From positions 62,001 through 126,000 of the forward strand of contig JAOYTL010000001.1 in the NCBI GenBank assembly GCA_025846845.1: a DNA stretch of 64,000 nt. The letters run 5' to 3'. The notes under the pieces were generated by a model. It did not search any database. It worked only from the letters and a program-made list of their open reading frames with translations, and was not told where the DNA came from. Positions 1 to 9,009 of this stretch are shown here, in pieces. Source of the stretch: Alloboseaceae bacterium BT-24-1. Its GTDB lineage: Bacteria > Pseudomonadota > Alphaproteobacteria > Rhizobiales > Beijerinckiaceae. The translations under genes and the position numbers were made by a program. Each line of letters opens with the position of its first letter. The stretch's first letter is position 1.

Positions 1-225
1 TGTACCGCCAGGGCTGGCGATTCAGTGTTGAGCGCGATGATGTTGACCGGGCGCCTGATCCGGCAAAGCGACATCGATGCTGGGTTCAGGGCAGGGTTCT
101 GCCTGATGGGCGCATGTCAGGACTGCTGGGTCTGGCTTGAGACAGGCGGGCGAATCCGCGCTTGCACGACCCCGATCGAAGACGGCCTGAGCATCAAGAC
201 CAATGATCCGGATTTCAGGACATGA
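1..225 (+). CDS. (2Fe-2S)-binding small subunit of FAD-dependent amine/opine oxidase (5' end outside window)
   Basis: The frame is open from the first base, and the residues read there (TARAGDSVLSAMML) align with the middle of the intact homologue at 17392-17694, so the true start lies upstream of the window. The visible part carries four cysteines spaced C-x4-C-x2-C-x12-C (FCLMGACQDC, then RIRAC), the plant-ferredoxin-like [2Fe-2S] motif of HcnA-type subunits. Such subunits carry electrons between the FAD subunits of opine, D-hydroxyproline and glycine (HcnABC) dehydrogenases. The stop overlaps the next start (ATGA), which indicates translational coupling and a trimeric enzyme. The substrate cannot be read from this subunit. 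Confidence 0.85.
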   Translation, partial: CTARAGDSVLSAMMLTGRLIRQSDIDAGFRAGFCLMGACQDCWVWLETGGRIRACTTPIEDGLSIKTNDPDFRT

Positions 226-1604
226 GCGCCGTTGTCGTGATTATCGGTGCGGGGCCGGCTGGAGCCCGTGCGGCGCTCGCGCTCGCAGCGGCCGGCATCA
301 GGCCGATCGTGATTGACGAGCAGCCCCGCAGCGGTGGGCAGATCTACCGGCGTCCGGCAGAAGAGCTGCGCCGCAGCCACAGCGAAGTCTATGGCGAGGA
401 TCATCAGAAAGCTTTCGCGCTCCATTCCGAATTCGACGCAGCCGCTGCTGCCGGCCATATCGATTGGCGTCCCTCCACGACGGCCTGGGCTGTCCACGAG
501 AACTATCTACATATCGAATGTGCGGGTCGTCCGGACCAGATCGACTTCGACCGGCTGCTCATCGCGTCCGGTGCTGTCGAGCGTGTAATCCCGCTGCCGA
601 ACTGGACCTTGCCGGGGACCTTCTCGCTGGGTGGGGCGCAGATCGCGCTCAAGGCTCATGGCTGCGCGATCGGCGAGCGCGTTGCTTTCGTCGGCACCGG
701 TCCATTGCTCTATCTGGTCGCGCTGCAATATGCCCAGGCTGGCGCCGACGTCGTTGGGGTTTTCGACACCTCGCCATTCTCGCGACGGATATCGTCCCTG
801 CCCGCCATGCTTGCGCGGCCGGACATGTTGTGGCGCGGCATCCGCATCACCACTGCCCTGGCGATGCGGTACCGCGTCAAGCTCCGCAACGGCATTCGTC
901 CTGTTGCCATTCGCGGCAGCGATTCGGTCGAGGGAGTTGCCTATCGCGATGCCGATGGCCGCGCGCATGAAGTCGCCTGCACAGCGGTCGGTCTCGGCTA
1001 CGATCTACGGCCGGAGGTGCAACTGGCCGACCTGGCCGGCTGCGAGATCGTCTACGATCCTGGCTCGCGGAACTGGCGGCCGCATCTGGACGCTTACGGA
1101 CGGACATCTGTCGCGGACGTCTATGTCGCAGGCGATGGCGCCGGTATCGCCGGGGCCGACGCTGCCGAACTCGCAGGCTCGCTCGCAGCCCACGCGATCC
1201 TCGTTGATCTCGGTCAGAAGATCAGTGCGCCGACCACGATGCTGGAGGCGCACGAGAGCTTCCACCGCTTCAGGCAGGGCATCGACCGTGCTTTTGCCGC
1301 TCCCATCGACCATCTCCGCGAGGTTCCCGCCGACACCGTGCTGTGCCGCTGCGAGGGAGTGACGGTCAAGGCTTTCAAGGAGACCGTCGCTGCCATGGGA
1401 GCGCGCGAGATCAACCGCGCAAAATCGATGACGCGTTGCGGCATGGGACGTTGCCAGGGACGGTATTGCGAATTCGCTGCCTCAGAACTTCTCGCCCAGA
1501 TGCTGGACCTACCTCGAGAGGAGGTCGGACGCTTGCGGGCTCAGCCGCCAGTCAAGCCGTTCGCCTCGTCAGCCGGACAGGAGATCCGCCGTGGAGACAG
1601 CTGA
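222..1604 (+). CDS. NAD(P)/FAD-dependent oxidoreductase, alpha subunit of amine/opine oxidase (OoxA/HcnB-like)
   Basis: 460 residues. An N-terminal Rossmann nucleotide-binding motif (IIGAGPAGARA) opens the protein, a second dinucleotide-binding fold lies in the middle (FVGTGPLLYLVA), and the GDG segment VAGDGAGIAGAD binds FAD. The C-terminus is a BFD-like [2Fe-2S] domain with C375, C377, C411 and C416 (CRCEG, then CQGRYC). An extra cysteine at about 406 is replaced by I, T or V in the three paralogues of this window. This fusion is typical of OoxA, NoxA and HcnB. The start is fixed by the 4-base overlap with the ferredoxin subunit, and the end overlaps the next subunit by 14 bases. Confidence 0.9.
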   Translation: MSAVVVIIGAGPAGARAALALAAAGIRPIVIDEQPRSGGQIYRRPAEELRRSHSEVYGEDHQKAFALHSEFDAAAAAGHIDWRPSTTAWAVHENYLHIECAGRPDQIDFDRLLIASGAVERVIPLPNWTLPGTFSLGGAQIALKAHGCAIGERVAFVGTGPLLYLVALQYAQAGADVVGVFDTSPFSRRISSLPAMLARPDMLWRGIRITTALAMRYRVKLRNGIRPVAIRGSDSVEGVAYRDADGRAHEVACTAVGLGYDLRPEVQLADLAGCEIVYDPGSRNWRPHLDAYGRTSVADVYVAGDGAGIAGADAAELAGSLAAHAILVDLGQKISAPTTMLEAHESFHRFRQGIDRAFAAPIDHLREVPADTVLCRCEGVTVKAFKETVAAMGAREINRAKSMTRCGMGRCQGRYCEFAASELLAQMLDLPREEVGRLRAQPPVKPFASSAGQEIRRGDS

Positions 1605-2778
1605 CGTCATCGTCATCGGCGGCGGGATCATGGGCATGTCGACCGCCCTCGACATTGCCCAGCGCTCGAAGCTCAAGGTCATGCTGATCGAGAAGACAGT
1701 GTGCGGCAGCCAGGCGAGTGCGGCCAATTTCGGCAATATCCGCTTCTATGACTGGTCATCCGATCTCATGCCGATCGCGATAAGGGCGCGCCGGGTCTGG
1801 GAAGCGCTTCCCGCCCTGCTCGGCACAGACGGCGAATTTCGCCAGACCGGATCGGTGCGGGTTACCTTTCAGCAATCACAGCTCGACGAACTCGCCACCT
1901 ATATGGACACTGCCAGGGGCTATGATTTCGGCTTCCGGCTGCTCCATGCCAACGAGGCCAAGGCCCATTTTCCGTGGTTGCACGGCAGCACCGGGATCAT
2001 GCTGTCGCCGAGAGACGGCACGGCAAACCCGCGACTGGTCTCGGCGGCATTTCGCGTGGCTGCGGCTCGTGCCGGCGTCACCATCGCGGAAAACGCCGAG
2101 GTCCGCGAGGCCGCTCACGCCAATGGTCGTTTCGTCGTCGAAACGCATGACGGCAGGCGCTTCGCCGCCGAGCAGTTGCTGAACACGGCAGGTGCCTGGG
2201 CCAACGGCATTTCCGGGATGTTCGGCGAATCGATGGAGCTGATGGTGCTCGGGCCCCAACTCGGCGTGACCGAACCGGTGCGTGGCTTCGTCAAGTCGAT
2301 GATTTCCTGTTTCGGCAACTTCTATTTTCGTCAGACCGAGCGCGGCAATCTCGTGATCGGCGGACTCGGCCGAAACTATTCCGATACCGGCACCAGCAAG
2401 CACAGCATCATGCCCGGCAACATGGTCGGCATCTATGAGCGGCTGATCGAGGTCGTGCCGAGCCTGCGCGGGATCAGGCTGATCCGGACCTGGAGCGGTG
2501 TCGAGGGCTATACACCCGATACCATTCCGGTGATTGGTCCGAGCGCGACCACGCCCGGCCTCTTCCATATGTTCGGCTTCAATGGCAGTGGCTTCCAGCT
2601 CGGGCCCGGACTGGGCGAAATCATGAGCGAACTGATCCGGACCGGCGCTTCGGGCAATTCGCTCGAAGCGTTCCGGATCGACCGGCCGAGACCCTCCGAA
2701 TTCGACCTCGCGATCGTAGGGTCGCCGGTCGCGCCGCGGCACCGCCGGGTCCCAGAAGGCAGCCGGTTGTCAGCTTAA
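1591..2778 (+). CDS. FAD-binding oxidoreductase (DAO fold), catalytic beta subunit of amine/opine oxidase (OoxB/HcnC-like)
   Basis: 395 residues beginning with a GTG inside the preceding gene. The N-terminal VIVIGGGIMGMSTAL motif binds FAD, and the protein follows the DAO (glycine/D-amino-acid oxidase) fold to the end, with the C-terminal flavin contacts around GFNGSGFQLGPGLGE. It should oxidise the C-N bond of an imino acid, D-amino acid or opine, passing electrons through the two Fe-S partners and not directly to oxygen. The residues ARRVWEALPALLG replace the ARxxW segments of the paralogues, so the substrate probably differs. A short GC-rich inverted repeat (2796-2814) follows the gene. 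Confidence 0.88.
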   Translation: METADVIVIGGGIMGMSTALDIAQRSKLKVMLIEKTVCGSQASAANFGNIRFYDWSSDLMPIAIRARRVWEALPALLGTDGEFRQTGSVRVTFQQSQLDELATYMDTARGYDFGFRLLHANEAKAHFPWLHGSTGIMLSPRDGTANPRLVSAAFRVAAARAGVTIAENAEVREAAHANGRFVVETHDGRRFAAEQLLNTAGAWANGISGMFGESMELMVLGPQLGVTEPVRGFVKSMISCFGNFYFRQTERGNLVIGGLGRNYSDTGTSKHSIMPGNMVGIYERLIEVVPSLRGIRLIRTWSGVEGYTPDTIPVIGPSATTPGLFHMFGFNGSGFQLGPGLGEIMSELIRTGASGNSLEAFRIDRPRPSEFDLAIVGSPVAPRHRRVPEGSRLSA

Positions 2779-2839
2779 CGCCAGCTGTTCGAGCTGCCGG
2801 GCAAGAGCCCCGGCGCGCTCGCTACGATTAGGAGCCCAT

Positions 2840-4321
2840 ATGACAGCGTCTCAACGCCGGCCGGCCTCTCTGACCGTCAGTGATATTCAGCGGCAAGACT
2901 TTCTGTCGGGCGACCTCAGATCGCAAGGTCGCTGGTCCAGTGGCGGGCGGCGCTTGCCGGTGAAGGACCCGGCCTCCGGTCGCGTGATCGCTGAAGTGGG
3001 CACCGTGGGTGTCGCGGCCGTTGGGCAGGCGGTCGAGGCAGCTCGCCTCGCCTTCGATGGTTGGCGGCAAACCCTTGCCTGGGAGCGTGGCATTGTTCTG
3101 CGGCGCTGGGCGGAGTTGATCCGGAGGCACGGCGAGGATCTCGCCATCTTGTGCACGAGCGAGCAGGGTAAACCGCTCAAGGAGAGCCGCTGGGAGGTCG
3201 AATACGCCGCCTCCTATCTCGACTGGTATGCTGGCGAAGGCGAGCGGGCAGGCGGCGAAATCTTGCCGGCCCACAGGCCTGGTTCGATGACGCAAATCCT
3301 CCGGCAGCCGGTCGGTGTGGCGGCCGCCGTGACTCCGTGGAACTGCCCGATCGCCATGGTGACGCGCAAGGCTGGTGCGGCCCTTGCTGCAGGCTGTGCG
3401 ATGATCGTCAAACCGGCTCCTGAAACGCCGCTTTCGGCACTGGCCTTGCTGCGACTGGCGGAAGAAGCAGACCTTCCGGACGCGGTCTTTCAGGTTCTCC
3501 ATGGCGACCCGAAAGCCCTGACGCAGGCATTGCTCGCTCATGTCGACGTAAGGGCATTCTCCTTCACAGGGTCTACCGAGATCGGGCGATTGCTATTGCG
3601 AGAAGCGGGAGCGCAGGTGAAACGCGTTTCGCTCGAGCTCGGCGGCCACGCGCCCTTCATCGTGTTCGACGACGTTCCGGTCGAAACGGCTGTGGCCGGC
3701 GCCATGACCGCCAAATTCAGCACTTCGGGGCAGGACTGTCTCGCCGCGAACCGGATCTATGTTCAGCGGAGCATCTATGATGCTTTCCTGGATCGCTTTG
3801 CGGTCGCGATCCGGGCGCTCGAGGTCGGCAGCGGCCTCGATCCGGCTACCGACATCGGCCCAATGACCGTGCCGTCCGTTCGCCAGAAGTGCCACCGTCA
3901 TATCCTCGACGCGCTGCGGAAGGGGGCCCGTCTGGTCGTCGGTAGCGACATCGAGCGCGACGACAACTTCGTCGTTCCGACGCTGTTGGCAGACGTCACG
4001 CATGACATGCTGATTGCCGGCGAGGAGACGTTCGGGCCGGTCGCTGCCGTGCTGCCCTTCGACGACGAGAGCGAAGTGCTGGCACTCGCGAATGCCACGG
4101 AAACCGGTCTTGCCGCCTATCTCTATACCAACGACATGCTTCGCGTCGCCCGCATGACCGAAAGGCTGGAGTTCGGCATGGTCGCCGTGAACACGGCGGG
4201 CTTCACCGGTCCTCCGGTGCCTTTTGGCGGCTGGAAGCAGGCCGGGCTCGGCCGCGAGGGCGGCAGGGCCGGCATTCAGGAATATCTCGAAACGAAATTC
4301 ATCGCGCAGCAGGTCGCATGA
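2840..4321 (+). CDS. NAD(P)-dependent aldehyde dehydrogenase, succinate-semialdehyde dehydrogenase-like
   Basis: 493 residues, normal length for the family. The oxyanion asparagine is N169 (PWNCP), a cofactor-site lysine K191 (IVKPAPETP), the general base E266 (LELGGHAPF) and the nucleophile C300 (SGQDCLAANR). The closest match by eye is the GabD/SSADH branch (FTGSTEIGR, PFGGWKQAGLGREGG). Placed just downstream of an amine oxidase, it would oxidise the aldehyde released by deamination or C-N cleavage. The exact aldehyde is not evident. The start is the first ATG after the preceding gene, with an AGGAG-like site (2829-2834). Confidence 0.85.
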   Translation: MTASQRRPASLTVSDIQRQDFLSGDLRSQGRWSSGGRRLPVKDPASGRVIAEVGTVGVAAVGQAVEAARLAFDGWRQTLAWERGIVLRRWAELIRRHGEDLAILCTSEQGKPLKESRWEVEYAASYLDWYAGEGERAGGEILPAHRPGSMTQILRQPVGVAAAVTPWNCPIAMVTRKAGAALAAGCAMIVKPAPETPLSALALLRLAEEADLPDAVFQVLHGDPKALTQALLAHVDVRAFSFTGSTEIGRLLLREAGAQVKRVSLELGGHAPFIVFDDVPVETAVAGAMTAKFSTSGQDCLAANRIYVQRSIYDAFLDRFAVAIRALEVGSGLDPATDIGPMTVPSVRQKCHRHILDALRKGARLVVGSDIERDDNFVVPTLLADVTHDMLIAGEETFGPVAAVLPFDDESEVLALANATETGLAAYLYTNDMLRVARMTERLEFGMVAVNTAGFTGPPVPFGGWKQAGLGREGGRAGIQEYLETKFIAQQVA

Positions 4322-4357
4322 GGTTCCGCTGGAGCCGAGCCCACAGGAGCAGCGCGG

Positions 4358-5284
4358 ATGTCGATCGTCTTCAACTCGTCGAGTGAGCGCGCGCGGATCT
4401 GGTCAGCCAGATTTACGCAACTGCTACCGGATCTTCCGTTCAGGACGATCGATGACAGATCAAGTCGCGCCGACGTCGAGTTCCTGGTGACGTGGAAGAA
4501 CCCGCCCGGGCTTCTCGAATCCTTCCCCAATCTGAAGGTCGTGTTCTCGACGGGGGCTGGCGTCGATCAGTTCGAGCCGGAGGGCTTCCCCGATCATCTG
4601 AAGCTGGTCCGCATGATCGAGCCGGGCCTCAGCTCCGGGATGGCAGAGTTCGTCCTGATGGCCGTCCTGATGTTGCGCCGGGACATGATCGCCTATGCCG
4701 AGCAGCAACGCCGGAAGGAGTGGAAGTTCTTGGGCATCCGGCCGGCAACGGCGACGCGTGTCGGTGTCATGGGCCTCGGCGAGATGGGGCAGGCGGCTCT
4801 CGCCGCGCTGGCGCCAATGGGTTTTGCCCTGTCGGGCTGGAGCCGTAACCGCCGGGAGATCGCCGGCGTGAGCTGCCATGCCGGCATCGAGGAGCTGCCG
4901 CACTTTCTGGGCGGCAGCGATATCCTGGTCTGCCTTCTGCCACTCACCGGCGAGACCCGTGGGATTCTCAACGCGGCCAACCTGTCGCTGTTGCCTCAGG
5001 GCGCTTGCCTGGTGCAGGTCGGTCGGGGGCCGCATCTGGTCGATGCGGATCTGATCGCTGCGCTCGATAGCGGCCGACTCGGCGCCGCGCTTGTCGATGT
5101 TCTCGAGCCGGAGCCGCCGGCTCCCGAGCATCCCTTCTGGAGCCATCCGAGAATCCTCTACACCCCGCATGTCGCGAGCACCATACAACCTGCCAGCTCC
5201 GCGGATGTCGTTATCGAAAACATTCTCCGCTTCAGGCGTAACGAACCGATGATCGGGTTGGTCGATCTGTCGCGCGGATATTGA
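4358..5284 (+). CDS. ghrA: 2-hydroxyacid dehydrogenase, glyoxylate/hydroxypyruvate reductase A-like
   Basis: 308 residues of the D-isomer-specific 2-hydroxyacid dehydrogenase family. The NAD(P) Rossmann motif is GVMGLGEMGQ (136-145). The catalytic set is R223 (VGRGPHLVD), E252 (EPEPP) and H271 (TPHVAS), with the characteristic HPFWSHP stretch before it. It has the short N-terminal substrate domain of GhrA, not of PdxB or SerA. It would reduce a small 2-oxoacid such as glyoxylate or hydroxypyruvate, a plausible by-product when the neighbouring oxidase splits a glycine-like amine. It lies 36 bases after the aldehyde dehydrogenase, probably in the same transcript. Confidence 0.82.
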   Translation: MSIVFNSSSERARIWSARFTQLLPDLPFRTIDDRSSRADVEFLVTWKNPPGLLESFPNLKVVFSTGAGVDQFEPEGFPDHLKLVRMIEPGLSSGMAEFVLMAVLMLRRDMIAYAEQQRRKEWKFLGIRPATATRVGVMGLGEMGQAALAALAPMGFALSGWSRNRREIAGVSCHAGIEELPHFLGGSDILVCLLPLTGETRGILNAANLSLLPQGACLVQVGRGPHLVDADLIAALDSGRLGAALVDVLEPEPPAPEHPFWSHPRILYTPHVASTIQPASSADVVIENILRFRRNEPMIGLVDLSRGY

Positions 5285-5302
5285 CGAACGGCCTCGTGGA
5301 TC

Positions 5303-6181
5303 ATGGCGACGCCAGGCTTGCAGATCATTGCACTTCGGTTAGCCGCCGTAGCGCTGTTCTCTGCCATGAGCCTTTGCATTCGGCTCGCCTCTGCGGACGT
5401 CCCGCTCGGTCAGGTCGTCTTCTTTCGCTCCTTCGTCGCGCTGCTTCCGATTACGATGTTCATGATCATCGTCGGCGCAGCGCCGCAGGCTTTTTTTACG
5501 AAACGGCCGATGGCGCATGCGACGCGCAACATTCTCAGCTGCGCAGCGACCTTCCTGTCCTTCGCGACGCTCGCGCGGCTACCGCTCTATCTGGCGACCG
5601 CGCTGAGTTTCCTGATGCCGTTTTTCTCGATCCTGCTGGCGCGCTTCCTGTTGGGAGAGCGCTCCAGCATCCACGTCATCGTGGCCTGCATCGGAGGCTT
5701 TATTGGCGTGGTCATCATGTTGAAGCCGGGTTTGTCGGGAACCGCGTTGGGTCCGGAGCAAATCATCGGCATCTGCGCTGGTTTGGCGACTGCCTTTGTC
5801 TCGGCCTTGAGCCGCATCCAGATCAAGAATCTCACGGCGACCGAGCATCCGGCGACGGTTGCGTTGTATTTTGCACTGGCGCTGTCCGGCGCCGGGCTGG
5901 CGACGGCCCCATTGGGTTGGGTCCCGGTGGAGGGGCAAGTCCTCGCTTATCTCGTTGCAGCTGGCCTCCTGGGAGGTCTTGCGCATCTGGCGGGCACGGC
6001 TGCAATCGGGAAGAGTTCGATCTCGGCCATTGCACCGTTCGAGTACACCGCCCTGCTCTGGGCCTTGAGCTTCGACGCAGCGATTTTCGGCTTGTTGCCG
6101 AGCGGGCAGAGCTTGGCAGGCGCCGGTCTCATCATCGCTTGCGCATTGTATGTTGTTCTCTACGATCGACGCCGACCCTGA
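5303..6181 (+). CDS. DMT-superfamily (EamA) membrane transporter
   Basis: 292 residues, nearly all hydrophobic, in the two EamA repeats of five helices each. The first repeat runs from about residue 6 to 135 (RSFVALLPITMFMI; ATALSFLMPFFSILLARFLLGER) and the second from about 150 to 288 (PFEYTALLWALSFDAAIFG). It follows the dehydrogenase by 18 bases, so it is likely part of the same catabolic operon, exporting a metabolite or exchanging an amino or organic acid. The family does not predict the substrate. About 200 AT-richer bases without a gene follow, where the promoter of the next operon should lie. Confidence 0.85.
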   Translation: MATPGLQIIALRLAAVALFSAMSLCIRLASADVPLGQVVFFRSFVALLPITMFMIIVGAAPQAFFTKRPMAHATRNILSCAATFLSFATLARLPLYLATALSFLMPFFSILLARFLLGERSSIHVIVACIGGFIGVVIMLKPGLSGTALGPEQIIGICAGLATAFVSALSRIQIKNLTATEHPATVALYFALALSGAGLATAPLGWVPVEGQVLAYLVAAGLLGGLAHLAGTAAIGKSSISAIAPFEYTALLWALSFDAAIFGLLPSGQSLAGAGLIIACALYVVLYDRRRP

Positions 6182-6382
6182 AAGCGCCGGTGGTCCTGTG
6201 TTCCGGCGTCGGTAACCATCGCCCGCAACAAATCTTCGTAGAGACCGATTAGTATTTCTAACGGTCCATATTATCGGCGTGTCGCACACAATGCCGACGT
6301 GGGTGAGAAATTCGGGCAGAACGCGCTTTCGTTGAGTGAAAGTGGGACCGAATTCAAGCAAATATTATAACGGGAGCATCGG

Positions 6383-7387
6383 ATGCGTCGTTCTTTCTTG
6401 AAGTCGTCGCTCGCTTTTGCGTTGGCGTCCGGCAGCGGGTTGCCGTCGTGGTTGCTCGGAACACCGGAAGCAAGAGCGCAGGGCGGCAAACCTGTCGCCG
6501 TTACCGTTCCGATTGGTGATTGGATCGGCTACACGCCCTGGTATGTCGCCAAAGAGAGGGGGTTCGACGTCGCCAATGGCGTCTCGATCATTCCGATCCG
6601 GATCGCGACCTCTGCCGATGTGACCGCCGCATTGTCTACGGGGCAGATCAGTTCGGCTCATACCAATATTCCGGCGACAACCCAGCGTCAGGCGGCCGGC
6701 GTCGACTTCAAGCTCGTGCTGTTCATGGGCTTGTCGGTGACAGGTGACGCGCTGATTGCCGGGAAGGGCATCAACTCGATCAAGGATCTCACCGGCAAGC
6801 GGATCGCATTGGTGCGAGACTCCCAGCGTGAGTACCTGCTGCGGCTCGCGCTGAAAAATGCCGGCATGGCCATGAACAACCTGACCATCCTCGACGTGAA
6901 TTCGGACGAGCTCGCCGGCCTCGCGTTCTCGACCGGACGCGTCGATGCCGCGGTCACCTACGAGCCCTATATTTCCAGGTCGCTGGCTCACAATCCCGAT
7001 GCCAAACGTATCGCATCGGCGGGCGATTTTCCCGGCAGTGTTTCTGACAGCTGGATCGTGAGCACGAAGTTCCTGAAAGACTATCCTGACGCGGTTGTTG
7101 GCATGATCCGAGCCTGGGACGCCGCGGTGAAATACATCAACGAGAATCCGGAGGACGCCTTCCAGGCGATCGTCAAGCGCTCGGCAATGAAGATTGACGA
7201 TTTGCGCAGTTCCTATGCCACGATCAAGCTTTACCGGGCGGCCGAAGGGCGCAGTTTCATGGAGAAGCAATTGGTTCCGATGGCCAACGAGATCACCGGG
7301 ATTATGCGCGAGTTTGGAACACTGCGCGGGAGCCCTGATTTCCAAGCAATCGTAGACCTCGGGCCGATCACCAGAGCAACGCAGTAA
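6383..7387 (+). CDS. ABC transporter substrate-binding protein (SsuA/TauA/NMT1 type)
   Basis: 334 residues. The N-terminus has a twin-arginine signal (MRRSFLK followed by a hydrophobic stretch and a cleavage region near EARAQGG, about residue 33), so the protein probably crosses the membrane folded through Tat. The mature part shows the NMT1/SsuA periplasmic fold (GYTPWYVAKERGF; STGQISSAHTNIPATT). It would deliver a small sulfonate, amine or aromatic ligand to the permease and ATPase that follow. A GGGAG site lies 8 bases before the ATG. The ligand is unknown; position after an amine-oxidase operon suggests an N-containing compound. Confidence 0.88.
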   Translation: MRRSFLKSSLAFALASGSGLPSWLLGTPEARAQGGKPVAVTVPIGDWIGYTPWYVAKERGFDVANGVSIIPIRIATSADVTAALSTGQISSAHTNIPATTQRQAAGVDFKLVLFMGLSVTGDALIAGKGINSIKDLTGKRIALVRDSQREYLLRLALKNAGMAMNNLTILDVNSDELAGLAFSTGRVDAAVTYEPYISRSLAHNPDAKRIASAGDFPGSVSDSWIVSTKFLKDYPDAVVGMIRAWDAAVKYINENPEDAFQAIVKRSAMKIDDLRSSYATIKLYRAAEGRSFMEKQLVPMANEITGIMREFGTLRGSPDFQAIVDLGPITRATQ

Positions 7388-7427
7388 GGGATAAGCTTTT
7401 GCCCTTTGATGCGCCAGGTGAGGGACT

Positions 7428-8204
7428 ATGTTACGAGATTTAAGTGCCTTGAAAGAAAACGTCGTCTCGCTGGCGAGCTTCGTTGTAATAATTGTGATCT
7501 GGTGGGTCGTTGCGACTTTTGGATCGATACCAGCGTTCATTCTCCCTTCGCCAGTCGCCGTTGTTTCGGCCACGCTGGAGCGTGCAGTTGATGGGCTCTT
7601 GTGGTCGGACAGTCTCGCGAGCGCATCCCGCGTTCTGATCGGTTTCCTGATCGCAGCTGCGACGGCCTTGCCGCTCGGTATCCTGATGGGAGCCTCGCCG
7701 CTGGCCAGGGCAGCCGCTGAACCGCTGATCGGTTTCATCCGCTACATGCCGGTCAGCGCTTTTCTGCCGCTGACATTGATCTGGGCGGGGATTGAGGAGG
7801 CCCAGAAGTGGCTGCTGATCTGGATCGGCACCTTCTTCTCGCAAACCATGATGTTCATGGACGCGGTCAAGCGTGTGCCGGTCGATCTCCTCAATGTCGG
7901 TCACACGCTCGGGTTCTCGAAGGCCAAGATCCTGCGGCGGATCATACTGCCCTGGGCTATGCCGGGCATTTGGGATGCGCTGCGCATCACCCTGGCATGG
8001 TCCTGGTCATGGTTGATTCTCGCCGAGCTCGTCGCTGCCGGCATGGGACTCGGCTACCGCATGTCCGTCGATCAACGATACCTCCGGACCGCCGAAATCT
8101 TCTCTGCCGTCATCTTCATCGGCCTGATCGGCCTTGCTTCCGACCAGATGATGAAGTTCGCCGGTCGCAAGCTGTTTTCCTGGGCTGAAGGGGGCAAGCT
8201 ATGA
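7428..8204 (+). CDS. ABC transporter permease (SsuC/TauC type)
   Basis: 258 residues with about six transmembrane helices and the BPD_transp_1 EAA loop (DLLNVGHTLGFSKAKILRRIILPWAMPGIWDALR) that contacts the ATPase. The sequence resembles the nitrate/sulfonate/taurine permease group. It ends in a 4-base overlap with the ATP-binding gene at 8201, typical of one operon. A start at 7428 is supported by GGTGAGGG seven bases upstream. Confidence 0.9.
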   Translation: MLRDLSALKENVVSLASFVVIIVIWWVVATFGSIPAFILPSPVAVVSATLERAVDGLLWSDSLASASRVLIGFLIAAATALPLGILMGASPLARAAAEPLIGFIRYMPVSAFLPLTLIWAGIEEAQKWLLIWIGTFFSQTMMFMDAVKRVPVDLLNVGHTLGFSKAKILRRIILPWAMPGIWDALRITLAWSWSWLILAELVAAGMGLGYRMSVDQRYLRTAEIFSAVIFIGLIGLASDQMMKFAGRKLFSWAEGGKL

Positions 8205-8974
8205 ACGCGGCGCAGCCAGTAAAGCTCGTGCTCGACCGGGTCACCAAGCGTTTTGGCGATGCCACGACCGGCCTGCTGGCCTTGGATAAGTTCGATCTGT
8301 CGATCGATGAGAACAGCTTCGTCGCGCTGGTCGGTCCGAGCGGATGCGGAAAGAGTACCGCTCTGAACATCGTCGCGGGCCTCGAACAGGCCAGTTCCGG
8401 CATCATCATGGTCGATGGACGGGAGGTCACCGGCCCGGGACGCGATCGTGGCGTGGTTTTCCAATCCTACACGCTCATGCCGTGGCTGACTGTGGCGGAG
8501 AACGTCGAGTTCGCGTTGATCGACGAATTCGACAAGGCCCGTCGCCGCGTGATCGCCCTGGAGCATTTGCAGCTCGTTGGACTTGGTGATTTCGCGGGCC
8601 ACTACCCGTCGCAGCTTTCCGGCGGAATGAGGCAGCGTGTGGCGATCGCGCGCTCGCTGTCCTATCGGCCAAAGGTCCTGCTCATGGACGAGCCTTTCGG
8701 CGCGCTCGACGCCATGACCCGCTACCAGATGCAGGAGCTGCTGCTGCGGATCTGGGACGAGCACAAGCTCACCGTCCTGTTCATTACCCATGACATCGAG
8801 GAAGCGGTGTTCCTTGCGGACAGGGCCATTCTGATGTCGGCGCGACCGGGTCGGATCAAGCTCGAGATCGCGATCGACCTGCCGCGGCCGCGCGGCAACG
8901 AGATCAGAACCAGCGAGCATTTTCAGCGGCTGAAGCGGGAGCTGCTTTCGGCGGTCAACGCCGCCGGCCATTAG
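8201..8974 (+). CDS. ABC transporter ATP-binding protein (SsuB/TauB type)
   Basis: 257 residues. Walker A is GPSGCGKST, the Q loop VVFQSYTLMPW, the signature LSGGMRQRVAIARSL, Walker B VLLMDEPFGALDA, and the switch histidine lies in FITHDIEEAV. LSGGMRQR and PFGALDAMTR are typical of the SsuB/TauB/NrtD branch. It energises the importer encoded by the two preceding genes. Confidence 0.92.
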   Translation: MNAAQPVKLVLDRVTKRFGDATTGLLALDKFDLSIDENSFVALVGPSGCGKSTALNIVAGLEQASSGIIMVDGREVTGPGRDRGVVFQSYTLMPWLTVAENVEFALIDEFDKARRRVIALEHLQLVGLGDFAGHYPSQLSGGMRQRVAIARSLSYRPKVLLMDEPFGALDAMTRYQMQELLLRIWDEHKLTVLFITHDIEEAVFLADRAILMSARPGRIKLEIAIDLPRPRGNEIRTSEHFQRLKRELLSAVNAAGH

Positions 8975-9009
8975 CGCTGGCCTGGCCAGCCTCCGAAGGA
9001 GACGATGAC

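Noticed and set aside
1..2778. Hydrogen cyanide synthase HcnABC for the oxidase trimers
   Set aside because: The fold and order match HcnABC, but each set is joined to importers, lyases, hydrolases and aldehyde dehydrogenases, which fits catabolism; HcnABC is just the best-known relative.
2796..2814. Intrinsic terminator after the first oxidase module
   Set aside because: The stem is only six base pairs with no U run, and the following gene is close and codirectional.
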